A stretch of DNA of 12,691 nucleotides from Deltaproteobacteria bacterium (GTDB taxonomy: Bacteria > Desulfobacterota > Desulfobulbia > Desulfobulbales > UBA5123): assembly GCA_021788685.1 (NCBI GenBank), contig JAJYKH010000047.1, positions 1 through 12,691 of the forward strand, read 5' to 3'. Of this stretch, positions 1-6,427 are shown piece by piece (within the stretch, counting starts at the first letter, position 1; each line of letters begins with the position of its first letter). Both the position numbers and the translations under genes were made by a program. A model generated the notes under the pieces. The model was given only the letters and a program-made list of their open reading frames with translations, was not told where the DNA came from and did not search any database.

Positions 1-306
1 CCCATCATCGCCGGTTCCCCTTACCATCGCTACTACCCAGTGGACCAGGCAGTCCGCTACTATCTGGACACGGACAACACCACCCTCCGGCGGGCCGAGA
101 TCCCCATCACCAGCGAAAACGCCGACCTGAGCACCTTCCCGACCGGCTTCCCTCTGGTGAAAAACATGAAACCCAACTCTCTTCAGTTTTCCTACCTGCC
201 GCCCACCCTCACCCGGAATGCGGTGGTGAGCATCGCCTTCACCATTGCCCGTGATGGCGAAGAGGTGGCCTTCCACAAGGAGGTCCAGATCCGCAATGTG
301 CCCTGA
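1..306 (+). CDS. mshO: MSHA minor pilin MshO, C-terminal part (5' end outside window)
   Basis: The frame is open from base 1 to a TGA at 304-306, so only the last 101 residues are visible and the prepilin leader is missing. The visible part is a soluble periplasmic pilin head. Its end, with a GEEVAFHKEVQIRNVP tail, follows the pattern I associate with MshO proteins: a GE-V-x-H-x-V stretch closing on NVP. MshO is a GspJ/PilW-like minor pilin thought to act at the tip or in initiation of the MSHA fibre. The next gene, mshP, overlaps its last 11 bases, and mshO followed by mshP is the order in known MSHA operons, which supports the call. No cysteine is visible in this part. The alternative would be a PilW or GspJ minor pilin of another type IV system. 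Confidence 0.72.
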   Translation, partial: PIIAGSPYHRYYPVDQAVRYYLDTDNTTLRRAEIPITSENADLSTFPTGFPLVKNMKPNSLQFSYLPPTLTRNAVVSIAFTIARDGEEVAFHKEVQIRNVP

Positions 307-670
307 GCGTCTGCAGAGCCAAAAGGGCTTCGGCCTCATGGCGGCCGTCTTCGTCATCACGGTGCTGGCCGCCTTCGGGGTGCTCATCGCCCGCTATGTC
401 TCTACCGGGACCGTCGCCTCGGCCGAAGACTACGTCTGGGCACAGTCCCTCTACGCCGCCGACTCCGCCGCCCGTCTCCGCATGCTGGCGGAAGATGGCG
501 GCGGCGGGCTGACAGCAAGCAGCTTCACCCCTCCGCAAGTCGGTTCATGTGCGACTCAGGAGGTCGCCCCCACCACCCAGTTCAATACCGCCACCGGGAC
601 CGGCACGGTGGAGGTCCGCGCCGGGGCCGGCGGGGTTTCCCGGACTATCGTCGTCAACTACCGCCTGTAG
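296..670 (+). CDS. mshP: MSHA minor pilin-like protein MshP
   Basis: A small inner-membrane prepilin-like protein of 124 residues, expected to be a minor component of the MSHA fibre. ATG 296 is chosen because a strong ribosome site, AAGGAGGT at 277-284, lies 11 bases upstream inside mshO; the same frame stays open further upstream but has no such site. An 11-residue leader ends in QKG, followed by FGLMAAVFVITVLAAFGVLI, the hydrophobic helix. The usual glutamate at mature position 5 is absent (alanine), which is normal for MshP and GspK/PilX-like minor pilins. The mature part has one cysteine near residue 97 and a short C-terminal head. The start overlaps the mshO stop, implying coupled translation. 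Similarity elsewhere is weak; the call leans on leader, length and position. Confidence 0.7.
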   Translation: MCPERLQSQKGFGLMAAVFVITVLAAFGVLIARYVSTGTVASAEDYVWAQSLYAADSAARLRMLAEDGGGGLTASSFTPPQVGSCATQEVAPTTQFNTATGTGTVEVRAGAGGVSRTIVVNYRL

Positions 671-693
671 CGCCGATTTTTAAGCCTCCTCAC

Positions 694-730
694 TGGGAAT
701 TGAAGTTGCGATTCGCCGCAATCATAGTAC
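694..730 (+). promoter_or_regulatory. Candidate promoter ahead of the prepilin gene (sigma-54-like and sigma-70-like readings)
   Basis: The 124-base gap between mshP and the prepilin gene contains GG at 696-697, ten bases, then GC at 708-709 within TTGC. This is the -24/-12 spacing of sigma-54 promoters, which often drive pilin genes. The -24 part is otherwise poor (no TGGCAC). The same stretch can be read as sigma-70: TTGAAG at 700-705, a 17-base spacer, and CATAGT at 723-728, each matching four of six consensus bases. Either reading gives a leader of roughly 60-75 bases before GTG 795. The two readings overlap and cannot be separated by eye; both may be chance. Confidence 0.28.
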
Positions 731-794
731 ATTGTCGCTTGATATCGGCTCAGCCGGATTCCCGCCGAAAAAGCGCATCCCGAGGAGGTTGCCC

Positions 795-1388
795 GTGCTT
801 CCAAACCAGAGGGGCTTCACACTGCTCGAGCTGGTCATCGTCATCATCATCCTGGGCATCCTGTCGGCCACGGCCATTCCCCATTACCTGAACATCCAGA
901 ATGAAGCCCAGATCGCGGCAGTCAAGGGCAAGCTCGCCGCCACCCGCGGCGGCATCGAGCTGGCCCACGCCAAGATCCTCGCCTCCGGGATGAACACCGG
1001 CCCGGACGGAAACAACCCCGATTGGCCCACCCTGGACGAGGTCCAGCACAACGAGCTCCGCCTCGCCACCCGGCCGCAGTCGCTCCTCTATCTCAAGCTG
1101 GTGCGGAGCGACAACAACGGCACCGGGCCGAACGATTCCCTGCCGGCGGTTCAGCTCCCCGACATGACCGCAGGGATGTCCGACAACCCGGCGGGGGTCG
1201 CCGCCCGCACCCTGGCCAACATCACGGTTACCCCCCGTCAGGCCGACGAATCGGCCGGCTGGGCCTATTATCCCGGCAACGAGCGGGACACGAACGGCCG
1301 GGTGGTCGATGCCTACTTTTATGTCGATGACGACCGGCCCCAAACGGACAATATCGATGCGGCCGGCCGCATTCCCAGCGAGTGGTAG
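795..1388 (+). CDS. Type IV prepilin (MshA/GspG-like), possible major or extra pilin subunit
   Basis: A class III prepilin of 197 residues. GTG 795 is chosen because GAGGAGG at 782-788 sits 6 bases upstream and gives a classic 7-residue leader, MLPNQRG, cleaved before FTLLELVIVIIILGIL. The glutamate at mature position 5 needed for methylation and assembly is present. The helix is followed by AIPHYLNIQNEAQIAAVKGK, resembling MshA-type pilins, which carry PKFLNLQSDA at the same place. The globular head has no cysteine, so it lacks the usual pilin disulfide loop, and it ends in an acidic, Asp/Asn-rich tail (YPGNERDTNGR, then DDDRPQTDNID) that could bind a metal, as GspG binds calcium. It occupies the position of mshQ in Vibrio. 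Whether it is the major pilin cannot be decided because the upstream pilin genes are outside the window. Confidence 0.85.
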   Translation: MLPNQRGFTLLELVIVIIILGILSATAIPHYLNIQNEAQIAAVKGKLAATRGGIELAHAKILASGMNTGPDGNNPDWPTLDEVQHNELRLATRPQSLLYLKLVRSDNNGTGPNDSLPAVQLPDMTAGMSDNPAGVAARTLANITVTPRQADESAGWAYYPGNERDTNGRVVDAYFYVDDDRPQTDNIDAAGRIPSEW

Positions 1389-1394
1389 CGGACG

Positions 1395-2054
1395 GTGAGC
1401 AAGCTCTTCGATACCCTGGAGCAGATCCGGCGCCACGAAACCTTCCGCTTCCGCCGGCGCTCCTTCCCCCTCCCCGGCCCCTCCTCCAAGGGCCAGGCGG
1501 GCCGGAAACAGGCGTTGGCGGCCCTGCTGGTGGCGGCGGTCGCCCTCGCGGCCGGGAGCTGGCTGCTGCGGGATTTCCGCCTGCCCCGATTGCCCCATCT
1601 CCCGATTGCCGCGCTGATCCGGTCCACCTCCGGGCTCTCCCGGCCCCTCACCGCGGAACGCCCCCGGGTGGCGGCACAGGGGTTGCCGCTCCCACCCCGG
1701 TTCCGCCCCCCCCTGGCCGGCCCGGCAACATCGCTCGCCGAGCAGCAGTTCCTCACCCTCAACAACAAGGGAGTGGAGGCCGCACATCAGGGAGACTCCT
1801 GGCGGGCGGTCTACTTTTTCACGAAGGCTTCGGGGCTGCAGCCGGGCCGGCCGGAGCCGTTCATCAACCTGGGGGTGGTCCTCCTCAAGCTCGACCTGCC
1901 TGACGCGGCCCGCCGCGCCTTCGAGCAAGCGTATGCCGCGGCCCCCAACGACCCCCGTCTGCGGGAGAACCTGGAGCTGCTGGCGGAAGCGGGGCTGCTC
2001 GAGGGCAAGCTGGCGGAGGCGGTCGCCCACCCATCCCCAGGGAAGGGGGGCTGA
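1395..2054 (+). CDS. Membrane-anchored TPR protein, MshN-like
   Basis: A 219-residue protein with a basic cytoplasmic N-terminus (MSKLFDTLEQIRRHE), one membrane helix at about 39-58, a proline-rich linker at about 60-112 and two to three TPR repeats at about 117-205 (helix pairs such as LNNKGVEAAHQGDSWRAVYFF and INLGVVLLKLDLPDAARRAFEQA). The TPR part should face the periplasm. MshN of the MSHA system has the same one-helix-plus-TPR design and is thought to support secretin or pilus assembly, but sequence identity to MshN is not evident here. It is shorter than typical MshN (which I recall as roughly 350 or more residues). GTG 1395 follows the prepilin stop by 6 bases with a poor ribosome site, suggesting coupling. 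It lies before mshI, not between mshM and mshE as in Vibrio. Confidence 0.72.
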   Translation: MSKLFDTLEQIRRHETFRFRRRSFPLPGPSSKGQAGRKQALAALLVAAVALAAGSWLLRDFRLPRLPHLPIAALIRSTSGLSRPLTAERPRVAAQGLPLPPRFRPPLAGPATSLAEQQFLTLNNKGVEAAHQGDSWRAVYFFTKASGLQPGRPEPFINLGVVLLKLDLPDAARRAFEQAYAAAPNDPRLRENLELLAEAGLLEGKLAEAVAHPSPGKGG

Positions 2055-2059
2055 AAGGC

Positions 2060-3151
2060 ATGCCCTGGCCCTCTCGCAGCAAACGCCATTTCGCCATCAC
2101 CGGCGATTCCGGGCAGACCGCGCTCGCCGAGGTGCAGCGGTCCCAGACCGGCATCCCCTCCCTGCGGCTGCTGGCCCTGGTCGAAGGCAACATCCACGAC
2201 GAGGTGACCGTCCGGAGGCTGCTGGCCGCCGCCACTGGCTCCCTGCGCGGCCAGGCCTCCCTGGCGCTCCCGCTCGGTTTTTTCGAAATCGTGACCGTTT
2301 CCCTCCCCGGCATGCCCGAGATGGCGGTCGGCAAGGCCTTGCCCTACCATCTCGCCAAGGCGGTGGACCGGCCGCTCAGCGACTTCATCTACGACTGGCA
2401 GATCACCAAAGCCCAGAAAGACAAGCTGCAGGTCACCGTGTACCTCTTTCCGGCCAAGGCCTTCTTTTTCCTGCGCCGGGAGCTGGCGCACCGGCAGCTC
2501 GAAATTCGCTTTTTCGAGGCGGATGTCTTCGCCGCCTTCGCCTACCTGGCGCGGGAAGGCCGCCTGAAGCCCGCGGAAACCACCATGGGGGTCCTGGTCT
2601 GGCCGCGCCAGGTGTCGCTTGCCGTCTACGAGCAAGGCAAGCTGATGCTGGTGCGGACCGTGGCCCTCCAGCAACCCCAAGCCGGCCAAACGGTCCCTTT
2701 CGAGCGCGAAACGGATGAGCAGCCCTCCGTACCGGCGGTGGCCGGGGAAACCGGCGAGATCTCGCTCGAAAAGCTGCTGCCTGTCGGCGGCGATCACATC
2801 TTGGCCGGGTTCAATCTCCTCTCGGCGGCCGAAACCGCGGACGAGCCCCCCCGGGTGGCCGGTCCTTCGTCCTCCGCGGAGCAAACGGCAGGAGATGCGG
2901 ACTGGTCGGGCTATCTGCAGTCCCTCAACCTGGAGATCATCAGGACAAGGGACTACTACGCCTCGGTGGTCAAGGGCCAGCCGATCCGCAAGGTCGTCAT
3001 CGGGGGCGGCGAGGAATGCTGGGACCGGCTCGAAGGGCTTGCCGCCAGCTCGGTCGGGTTGCCGGTGCAGCCCCTCATCCGGACGCACATGGTGCCCAAC
3101 TGCCCGCCGCTCCTGGCGGCCACGGCGTTGGGCACCGGCGCCCGGTGGTAA
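2060..3151 (+). CDS. mshI: PilM-like actin-fold assembly protein MshI
   Basis: A 363-residue cytoplasmic protein of the PilM/GspL-cytoplasmic-domain family that should dock on the short tail of the PilN-like protein encoded next. There is no membrane helix or signal peptide. Family traits visible are the RHFAITGDSGQTALAEVQ opening, a LPYHLAKAVDRPLSDFIYDW stretch near 94-113 like the PilM region before its second subdomain, and a C-terminal LEIIRTRDYY ... IRKVVIGGGEE at 291-319 that corresponds to the EI-RS-YY ... I-LSGGGA block of PilM. Residues about 204-282 are a Pro/Glu/Ser-rich insert that may be a disordered loop. A purine-rich GGAAGGGGGG at 2041-2050 precedes ATG 2060. It follows the TPR gene by 5 bases. 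Clear actin-like phosphate loops are hard to see, as is usual for MshI. Confidence 0.8.
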   Translation: MPWPSRSKRHFAITGDSGQTALAEVQRSQTGIPSLRLLALVEGNIHDEVTVRRLLAAATGSLRGQASLALPLGFFEIVTVSLPGMPEMAVGKALPYHLAKAVDRPLSDFIYDWQITKAQKDKLQVTVYLFPAKAFFFLRRELAHRQLEIRFFEADVFAAFAYLAREGRLKPAETTMGVLVWPRQVSLAVYEQGKLMLVRTVALQQPQAGQTVPFERETDEQPSVPAVAGETGEISLEKLLPVGGDHILAGFNLLSAAETADEPPRVAGPSSSAEQTAGDADWSGYLQSLNLEIIRTRDYYASVVKGQPIRKVVIGGGEECWDRLEGLAASSVGLPVQPLIRTHMVPNCPPLLAATALGTGARW

Positions 3152-3156
3152 GAGAA

Positions 3157-3258
3157 AGCGCTCACATGGCACCACATCTCCTTCGTCACCGGGCCGCCCG
3201 CATACCGATGTATAGCGGGCAACCCTCTTCCTCGGATCTGCGGCACCCTGTGAACGCT
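3157..3258. repeat. Possible imperfect inverted repeat in the mshI/pilN-like gap
   Basis: The 157-base gap between mshI and the PilN-like gene has 17-base arms at 3157-3173 and 3242-3258 that match in inverted orientation at 13 positions. Inside lies a smaller bulged hairpin, GCCCGCATA at 3196-3204 against TATAGCGGGC at 3211-3220. No open frame of note is present. It may be the remains of a short non-autonomous element or a processing hairpin, but a 13/17 match in a gap this size could easily be chance. Confidence 0.25.
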
Positions 3259-3285
3259 GCCGTTTCCGGGAAAAAATTTGCTCAG

Positions 3286-3300
3286 CCGCTTCGGCGGGGA
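3286..3300 (+). promoter_or_regulatory. TTCG tetraloop hairpin overlapping the ribosome site of the PilN-like gene
   Basis: CCGC (3286-3289), loop TTCG and GCGG (3294-3297) form a short hairpin with the very stable C(UUCG)G loop. Its 3' arm overlaps the purine run GGCGGGGA (3293-3300) that is the only ribosome-binding candidate for ATG 3309. It could reduce translation of the PilN-like protein relative to MshI. The stem is only four pairs, so the effect is an inference. Confidence 0.3.
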
Positions 3301-3308
3301 TCCTGCCC

Positions 3309-3863
3309 ATGCTGAGCCGGATCAACCTCGTTCCCCAGCTGCCGGTCTCGACCCGGATCAGGAAACTGAAGGCGCCGCTGCTCGCGTTGCTCGCTGGGGC
3401 CATGCTGCTGTTCTTCTCCCTGGAGAACCGGCTCCTCGACCGCCGGCTGGAAAGCACCGACCGGGATCTCGCTGAAATCGAGCGGGAAATCAGCCTCTTC
3501 GAGCAGCTGCAGGCCCAGGTCCAGGCCCTCACCACCCGGAGCAAGGCCTTGGAGCAGGAGAAGCAAAAATTGGAGGGGGACGCCGGGGCCCTGACCAACT
3601 CCCAGACCGCGCCGCGGCGCCTCTCGCTGGCGCTGCTCAAGATCACCGAGGCGCTGCCGCCAACGGTCAAATGCCAGAAGATCGAGTTCGGGAAGGACGC
3701 GGTCCAGCTTCACGGGGTGGCCATGCAGTACCGTGACCTGCCGCCGGTGATCAAGGCCCTCAAGGAGGACCCCCTGTTCAAGGCCGCCCAGATCCAGGAC
3801 ATCGACCGCGTCGAGGGCGACCACGACCGGCTGCTCTTCACCATCGTCCTGGCATTGGAGTGA
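3309..3863 (+). CDS. PilN-like MSHA assembly protein
   Basis: A bitopic inner-membrane protein of 184 residues. The short cytoplasmic tail carries RINLVP at residues 4-9, matching the INLLP-type motif by which PilN binds PilM. A membrane helix follows at about 21-38, a coiled coil at about 40-92 (heptads of L/E/Q), then a small ferredoxin-like periplasmic domain (LHGVAMQYRDLPPVIKAL at about 137-154, typical of PilN). This length is usual for PilN. In MSHA loci such proteins are often annotated as a second MshI. It should pair with MshJ in the periplasm and with MshI in the cytoplasm. It is separated from mshI by 157 bases and from mshJ by 115 bases, both unusually long for this operon and both holding inverted repeats. 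Confidence 0.83.
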   Translation: MLSRINLVPQLPVSTRIRKLKAPLLALLAGAMLLFFSLENRLLDRRLESTDRDLAEIEREISLFEQLQAQVQALTTRSKALEQEKQKLEGDAGALTNSQTAPRRLSLALLKITEALPPTVKCQKIEFGKDAVQLHGVAMQYRDLPPVIKALKEDPLFKAAQIQDIDRVEGDHDRLLFTIVLALE

Positions 3864-3890
3864 GATGCCACCGTGCCAACAATTGTCGGC

Positions 3891-3977
3891 CTCGCAAAAG
3901 CCGCTCCGCCGACGGTCCACGTATTTGGGTTGTTGCTTTCGCATTCCCGCTCGCCTGAGTTAGGAGGCTTTTGCGAG
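3891..3977. repeat. 87-base inverted-repeat element supplying the mshJ ribosome site
   Basis: CTCGCAAAAGCC at 3891-3902 is perfectly repeated in inverted orientation as GGCTTTTGCGAG at 3966-3977. With looser matching the arms extend outward to 27 bases (3876-3902 and 3966-3992, 20 of 27 matching) and inward by TCC/GGA after a 2-base bulge. A perfect 12-base match in a 115-base gap is unlikely by chance. The element fills most of the gap between the PilN-like gene and mshJ and has no coding potential, so it looks like a small MITE-like insertion. Its right arm contains AGGAGG (3962-3967), the mshJ ribosome site, and ends just before the TTG start. If the two arms pair in the mRNA, part of that site would be hidden. 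Confidence 0.55.
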
Positions 3978-3978
3978 A

Positions 3979-4620
3979 TTGTCAAAAATTGGTAAGAATC
4001 TCAAAACGTGGTATTTTGCGCTCCGCAGCGATCCGGACGCGCTGGTGGAAATCCGCCAGCTCGCCCTGGGAATCCTGGTCTGCCTCGCCCTCTTTTATGC
4101 CGGCTCGACGCTTCTCCTGGCGCCCCGGAAGGCAGCGCTCGCGCAGAAGGTCGCCAGGGCCGGGGAGCTGCGCAATTCCGCCTCCGGGCAGGCGAGCGCC
4201 GCCCTGAGCACCCAGAAGGAGCGGCTGACGAAGCGCCAGGAGCAGATGGAGGAAAGCCTCGCCATCCTGCAGCTCAAGAAAAAATATCTGCGGGCGCATT
4301 GGGAAGCGAGGGGCAGCAACGAGCAATTCAGCAAAGTCGTTTTCACGCTTCTGCCGTCCGCCCCGATAAGAATCGAGCAGCATCTCGATAAAATCAGCCA
4401 GGGCGAGCCCCAGTCGGCGGGCGGGTTCACCATCCAGCCGGTGCACCTCAAGGGGGAGGCGAAGTTCGAGGACATTTTCCTCTACCTGCAGTATCTGGAA
4501 AACAGCCCGGAAGTGAGCGGGATCGACGGGCTGGTCCTGGAGGCCGCTCCCCCGGACGCGGGGGAAGGCACGGTCCGGTTCGAGATGACCGTGAACCGCA
4601 TGTTCCTGGAGGGGAAATGA
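3979..4620 (+). CDS. mshJ: PilO-like MSHA assembly protein MshJ
   Basis: A bitopic inner-membrane protein of 213 residues. A cytoplasmic tail of about 25 residues is followed by a membrane helix at 27-47 (LALGILVCLALFYAGSTLLL), a coiled coil at about 52-105 and a PilO/MshJ-like periplasmic domain (IQPVHLKGEAKFEDIFLYLQYLEN, the usual small-domain strand and helix, at about 152-175). It should form the periplasmic bridge with the PilN-like protein and MshK. The start is TTG 3979: an in-frame TAG at 3961-3963 blocks extension, no ATG exists before the membrane helix, and AGGAGG lies 11 bases upstream. The ribosome site belongs to an inverted-repeat element. The last bases overlap the mshK start as ATGA. 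Confidence 0.8.
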   Translation: MSKIGKNLKTWYFALRSDPDALVEIRQLALGILVCLALFYAGSTLLLAPRKAALAQKVARAGELRNSASGQASAALSTQKERLTKRQEQMEESLAILQLKKKYLRAHWEARGSNEQFSKVVFTLLPSAPIRIEQHLDKISQGEPQSAGGFTIQPVHLKGEAKFEDIFLYLQYLENSPEVSGIDGLVLEAAPPDAGEGTVRFEMTVNRMFLEGK

Positions 4621-5048
4621 GGCGGCTTTGGTGGCTGCTCGCCATCCTGCTCATCTCCGGGGCGGAGGCCGCCCCGGCTGCGGCGGCGGGGGCCCAGGTG
4701 CTGCAGCTCTCCCCCGATGATCTGCGGTCCTATGCCGCCAAGCGGGAGCTGCTGGTCACCGCCCGGGACCCGTTCAACTGGCCGCCCGAGGAGCAAAAGC
4801 AGCTCAAAGCCGCCGCGCGGTCCGAGACGCCCGATTTCCTCTCCGGGATCTCGCTGACCGGCATCATGTGGGACGAGAAGATGCCGCTCGCGGTGATCAA
4901 CGGCGGCATGCACGGGGTGGGCGACACCGTGGCCGGGGCCAGAATCAGCGCCATTTTCAAGGAAACCGTGGTCCTCGACTACAACGGCTCCTCCTACACG
5001 TTATGGATCCAGAAGGGAAGCCCAAAACCGACCCGCGGAGCGAAGTAG
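4617..5048 (+). CDS. mshK: PilP/GspC-like periplasmic pilot protein MshK
   Basis: A 143-residue protein with an N-terminal signal sequence (MRRLWWLLAILLISGAEAA, likely cut near AEA-AP at about 18-19) and no lipobox, so it is probably soluble in the periplasm or anchored by its uncleaved helix. ARDPFNWP at 49-56 is the RDPF motif that starts the linker of PilP/GspC/MshK proteins. The HR-type beta domain covers about 76-134 (LTGIMWDEKMPLAVINGGMHGVGDTVAGARI, the GxI...VG---G pattern). This domain contacts the N-domains of the secretin, encoded next. ATG 4617 overlaps the mshJ stop by four bases, with GGAGG at 4608-4612, so translation is coupled. The stop is two bases from the mshL start. Confidence 0.82.
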   Translation: MRRLWWLLAILLISGAEAAPAAAAGAQVLQLSPDDLRSYAAKRELLVTARDPFNWPPEEQKQLKAAARSETPDFLSGISLTGIMWDEKMPLAVINGGMHGVGDTVAGARISAIFKETVVLDYNGSSYTLWIQKGSPKPTRGAK

Positions 5049-5050
5049 GC

Positions 5051-6427
5051 ATGCAGTCCCGCAACCGTTTCCGGATCATGATGCGCCGGCTCCTGCCCCT
5101 GGCCTGCTGCCTGGGGCTGCTCCTCGCCCTGGTGGGACCGGCCCGGGCCGAGGGCGATCTGGTGGACAGGCTCAAGGAGCACCAGTCCTTCCTCCGCGGC
5201 GAAAACCTGCCCGTTTCCATGATATTGCAGGCCATGGCCCGCCAAGCCGGCATCAACATCTTCGTCGCGGACAACATCCAGGACACCATCACCCTCAACG
5301 TGGGGAACCTGACCCTCTACGACGTCTTCCAGCTCATCATGGAGGCCAAGGGCCTTCATTACTCGGAGCGCAACAAGGTCCTCTTCGTGGAGAAAACGGC
5401 CGACTACAGCCAGACCCCCAAGGACCTGATGACCGTCCGCCTGTGCACCGAGTACGGCAGCGCCGGCGACTACCTCGACCAGTTGAAGCCCCTGCTCGGC
5501 AGCACCGGCCGGATCATGGTGGCCGACCGGGGCAACTGCCTTCTCGTCCAGGAGCGGAAGGAGACCATCGATCGCATCGAGCAGATGCTGGCCGAGCTCG
5601 ACCGGCCCATTCCCCAGGTCCACATCGAGGCGCGGATCGTGACCGTCACCGACGAGGCCATCCGGCGGCTGGGCATCAATTGGAGCGCCACCAATACCAG
5701 CCAGTCCGGCGCCGGTCTGAAGAGCGCCGTCGCTGATCTCTCAGTCGACCACACCTCCAGCCTGGCGGTGGGCTTCATCCGGGACAACCTGAACCTGGGG
5801 GTGGAGCTGCAGGCCCTCCAGCAGAAGCACATGGCGCGAATCCTCTCCGCCCCCCGGGTGCTGGTGCTCGACGGCAAGGAAGCGGAGATCAAGAAGGGCC
5901 AGGAGGTCCCGTTCGTCACCCAGACCAGCACCACGATCAACACCACCTTCCGGGAGGCCAATCTGAGCCTCAAGGTCACCCCCAAGATCCTGCGGGACGA
6001 CTTCATCTCCCTCAAAGTGGTGGTCACCAACGACAACGTCGTCCAACCCACCACCCCGGGCGGCGAGCCCCTGATCAACACCCAGGAAATCACCACCAGC
6101 CTGCTCCTCGAAGACAACGTCACGGTGGTGATCGGCGGCATCCTCGCCGAGACCAATGACAACCAGCATGGGGGGGTCCCGGGGCTCGCCAGGGTGCCGC
6201 TGCTGGGGCACCTGTTCAGGAATTCGCAGAAACAGGCGGAGCGGAGCGAGCTGCTGGTCTTCATCACCCCCACCACCATGACCATGCGCGCCCCCCACCG
6301 GAAAGGCGACGAGCAGTACCGGAAGAAAATCCTGAGCTACGGCCCGCTGCTGTCGAACGGCAGCCCGGCCGCCCCCTCCGAAGCCGTCGCGCCCCCGGCG
6401 CCAAAGTCCCAGGCCCCCAAGCCATGA
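5051..6427 (+). CDS. mshL: Outer-membrane secretin MshL
   Basis: The 458-residue pore subunit through which the fibre leaves the cell. Domains in order: signal peptide 1-33 (ending PARA, no convincing lipobox), an STN-type N-domain at about 50-115 (SMILQAMARQAGINIFVADN), a secretin N1-type fold at about 127-185 (LLVQERKETIDRIEQMLAELD) and the secretin beta barrel at about 188-408. The family signature VPGLARVPLLGHLFR is at 376-390, followed by ELLVFITP. The C-terminus is a short Pro/Ala tail. It is smaller than Vibrio MshL (over 500 residues as I recall), mostly through a shorter N-terminal region. ATG 5051 is preferred, with GGAG at 5037-5040; a second in-frame ATG at 5078 would still leave a full signal peptide. 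The stop overlaps mshM as ATGA. Confidence 0.88.
   Translation: MQSRNRFRIMMRRLLPLACCLGLLLALVGPARAEGDLVDRLKEHQSFLRGENLPVSMILQAMARQAGINIFVADNIQDTITLNVGNLTLYDVFQLIMEAKGLHYSERNKVLFVEKTADYSQTPKDLMTVRLCTEYGSAGDYLDQLKPLLGSTGRIMVADRGNCLLVQERKETIDRIEQMLAELDRPIPQVHIEARIVTVTDEAIRRLGINWSATNTSQSGAGLKSAVADLSVDHTSSLAVGFIRDNLNLGVELQALQQKHMARILSAPRVLVLDGKEAEIKKGQEVPFVTQTSTTINTTFREANLSLKVTPKILRDDFISLKVVVTNDNVVQPTTPGGEPLINTQEITTSLLLEDNVTVVIGGILAETNDNQHGGVPGLARVPLLGHLFRNSQKQAERSELLVFITPTTMTMRAPHRKGDEQYRKKILSYGPLLSNGSPAAPSEAVAPPAPKSQAPKP

Noticed and set aside
750..2030. 426-codon open frame on the minus strand
   Set aside because: Antisense to the prepilin and TPR genes, with low-complexity Gly/Arg/Glu-rich translation and no family resemblance.
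3196..3220. Bulged hairpin after mshI considered as a terminator
   Set aside because: It has a one-base bulge, a short AT part and no T run after it on either strand, so termination is not supported.
1811..3670. 619-codon open frame on the minus strand
   Set aside because: It lies opposite the clearly homologous TPR, mshI and PilN-like genes. The translation is compositionally odd (Arg/Gly/Pro-rich, no recognisable domain) and is what GC-rich codon bias produces on the opposite strand.
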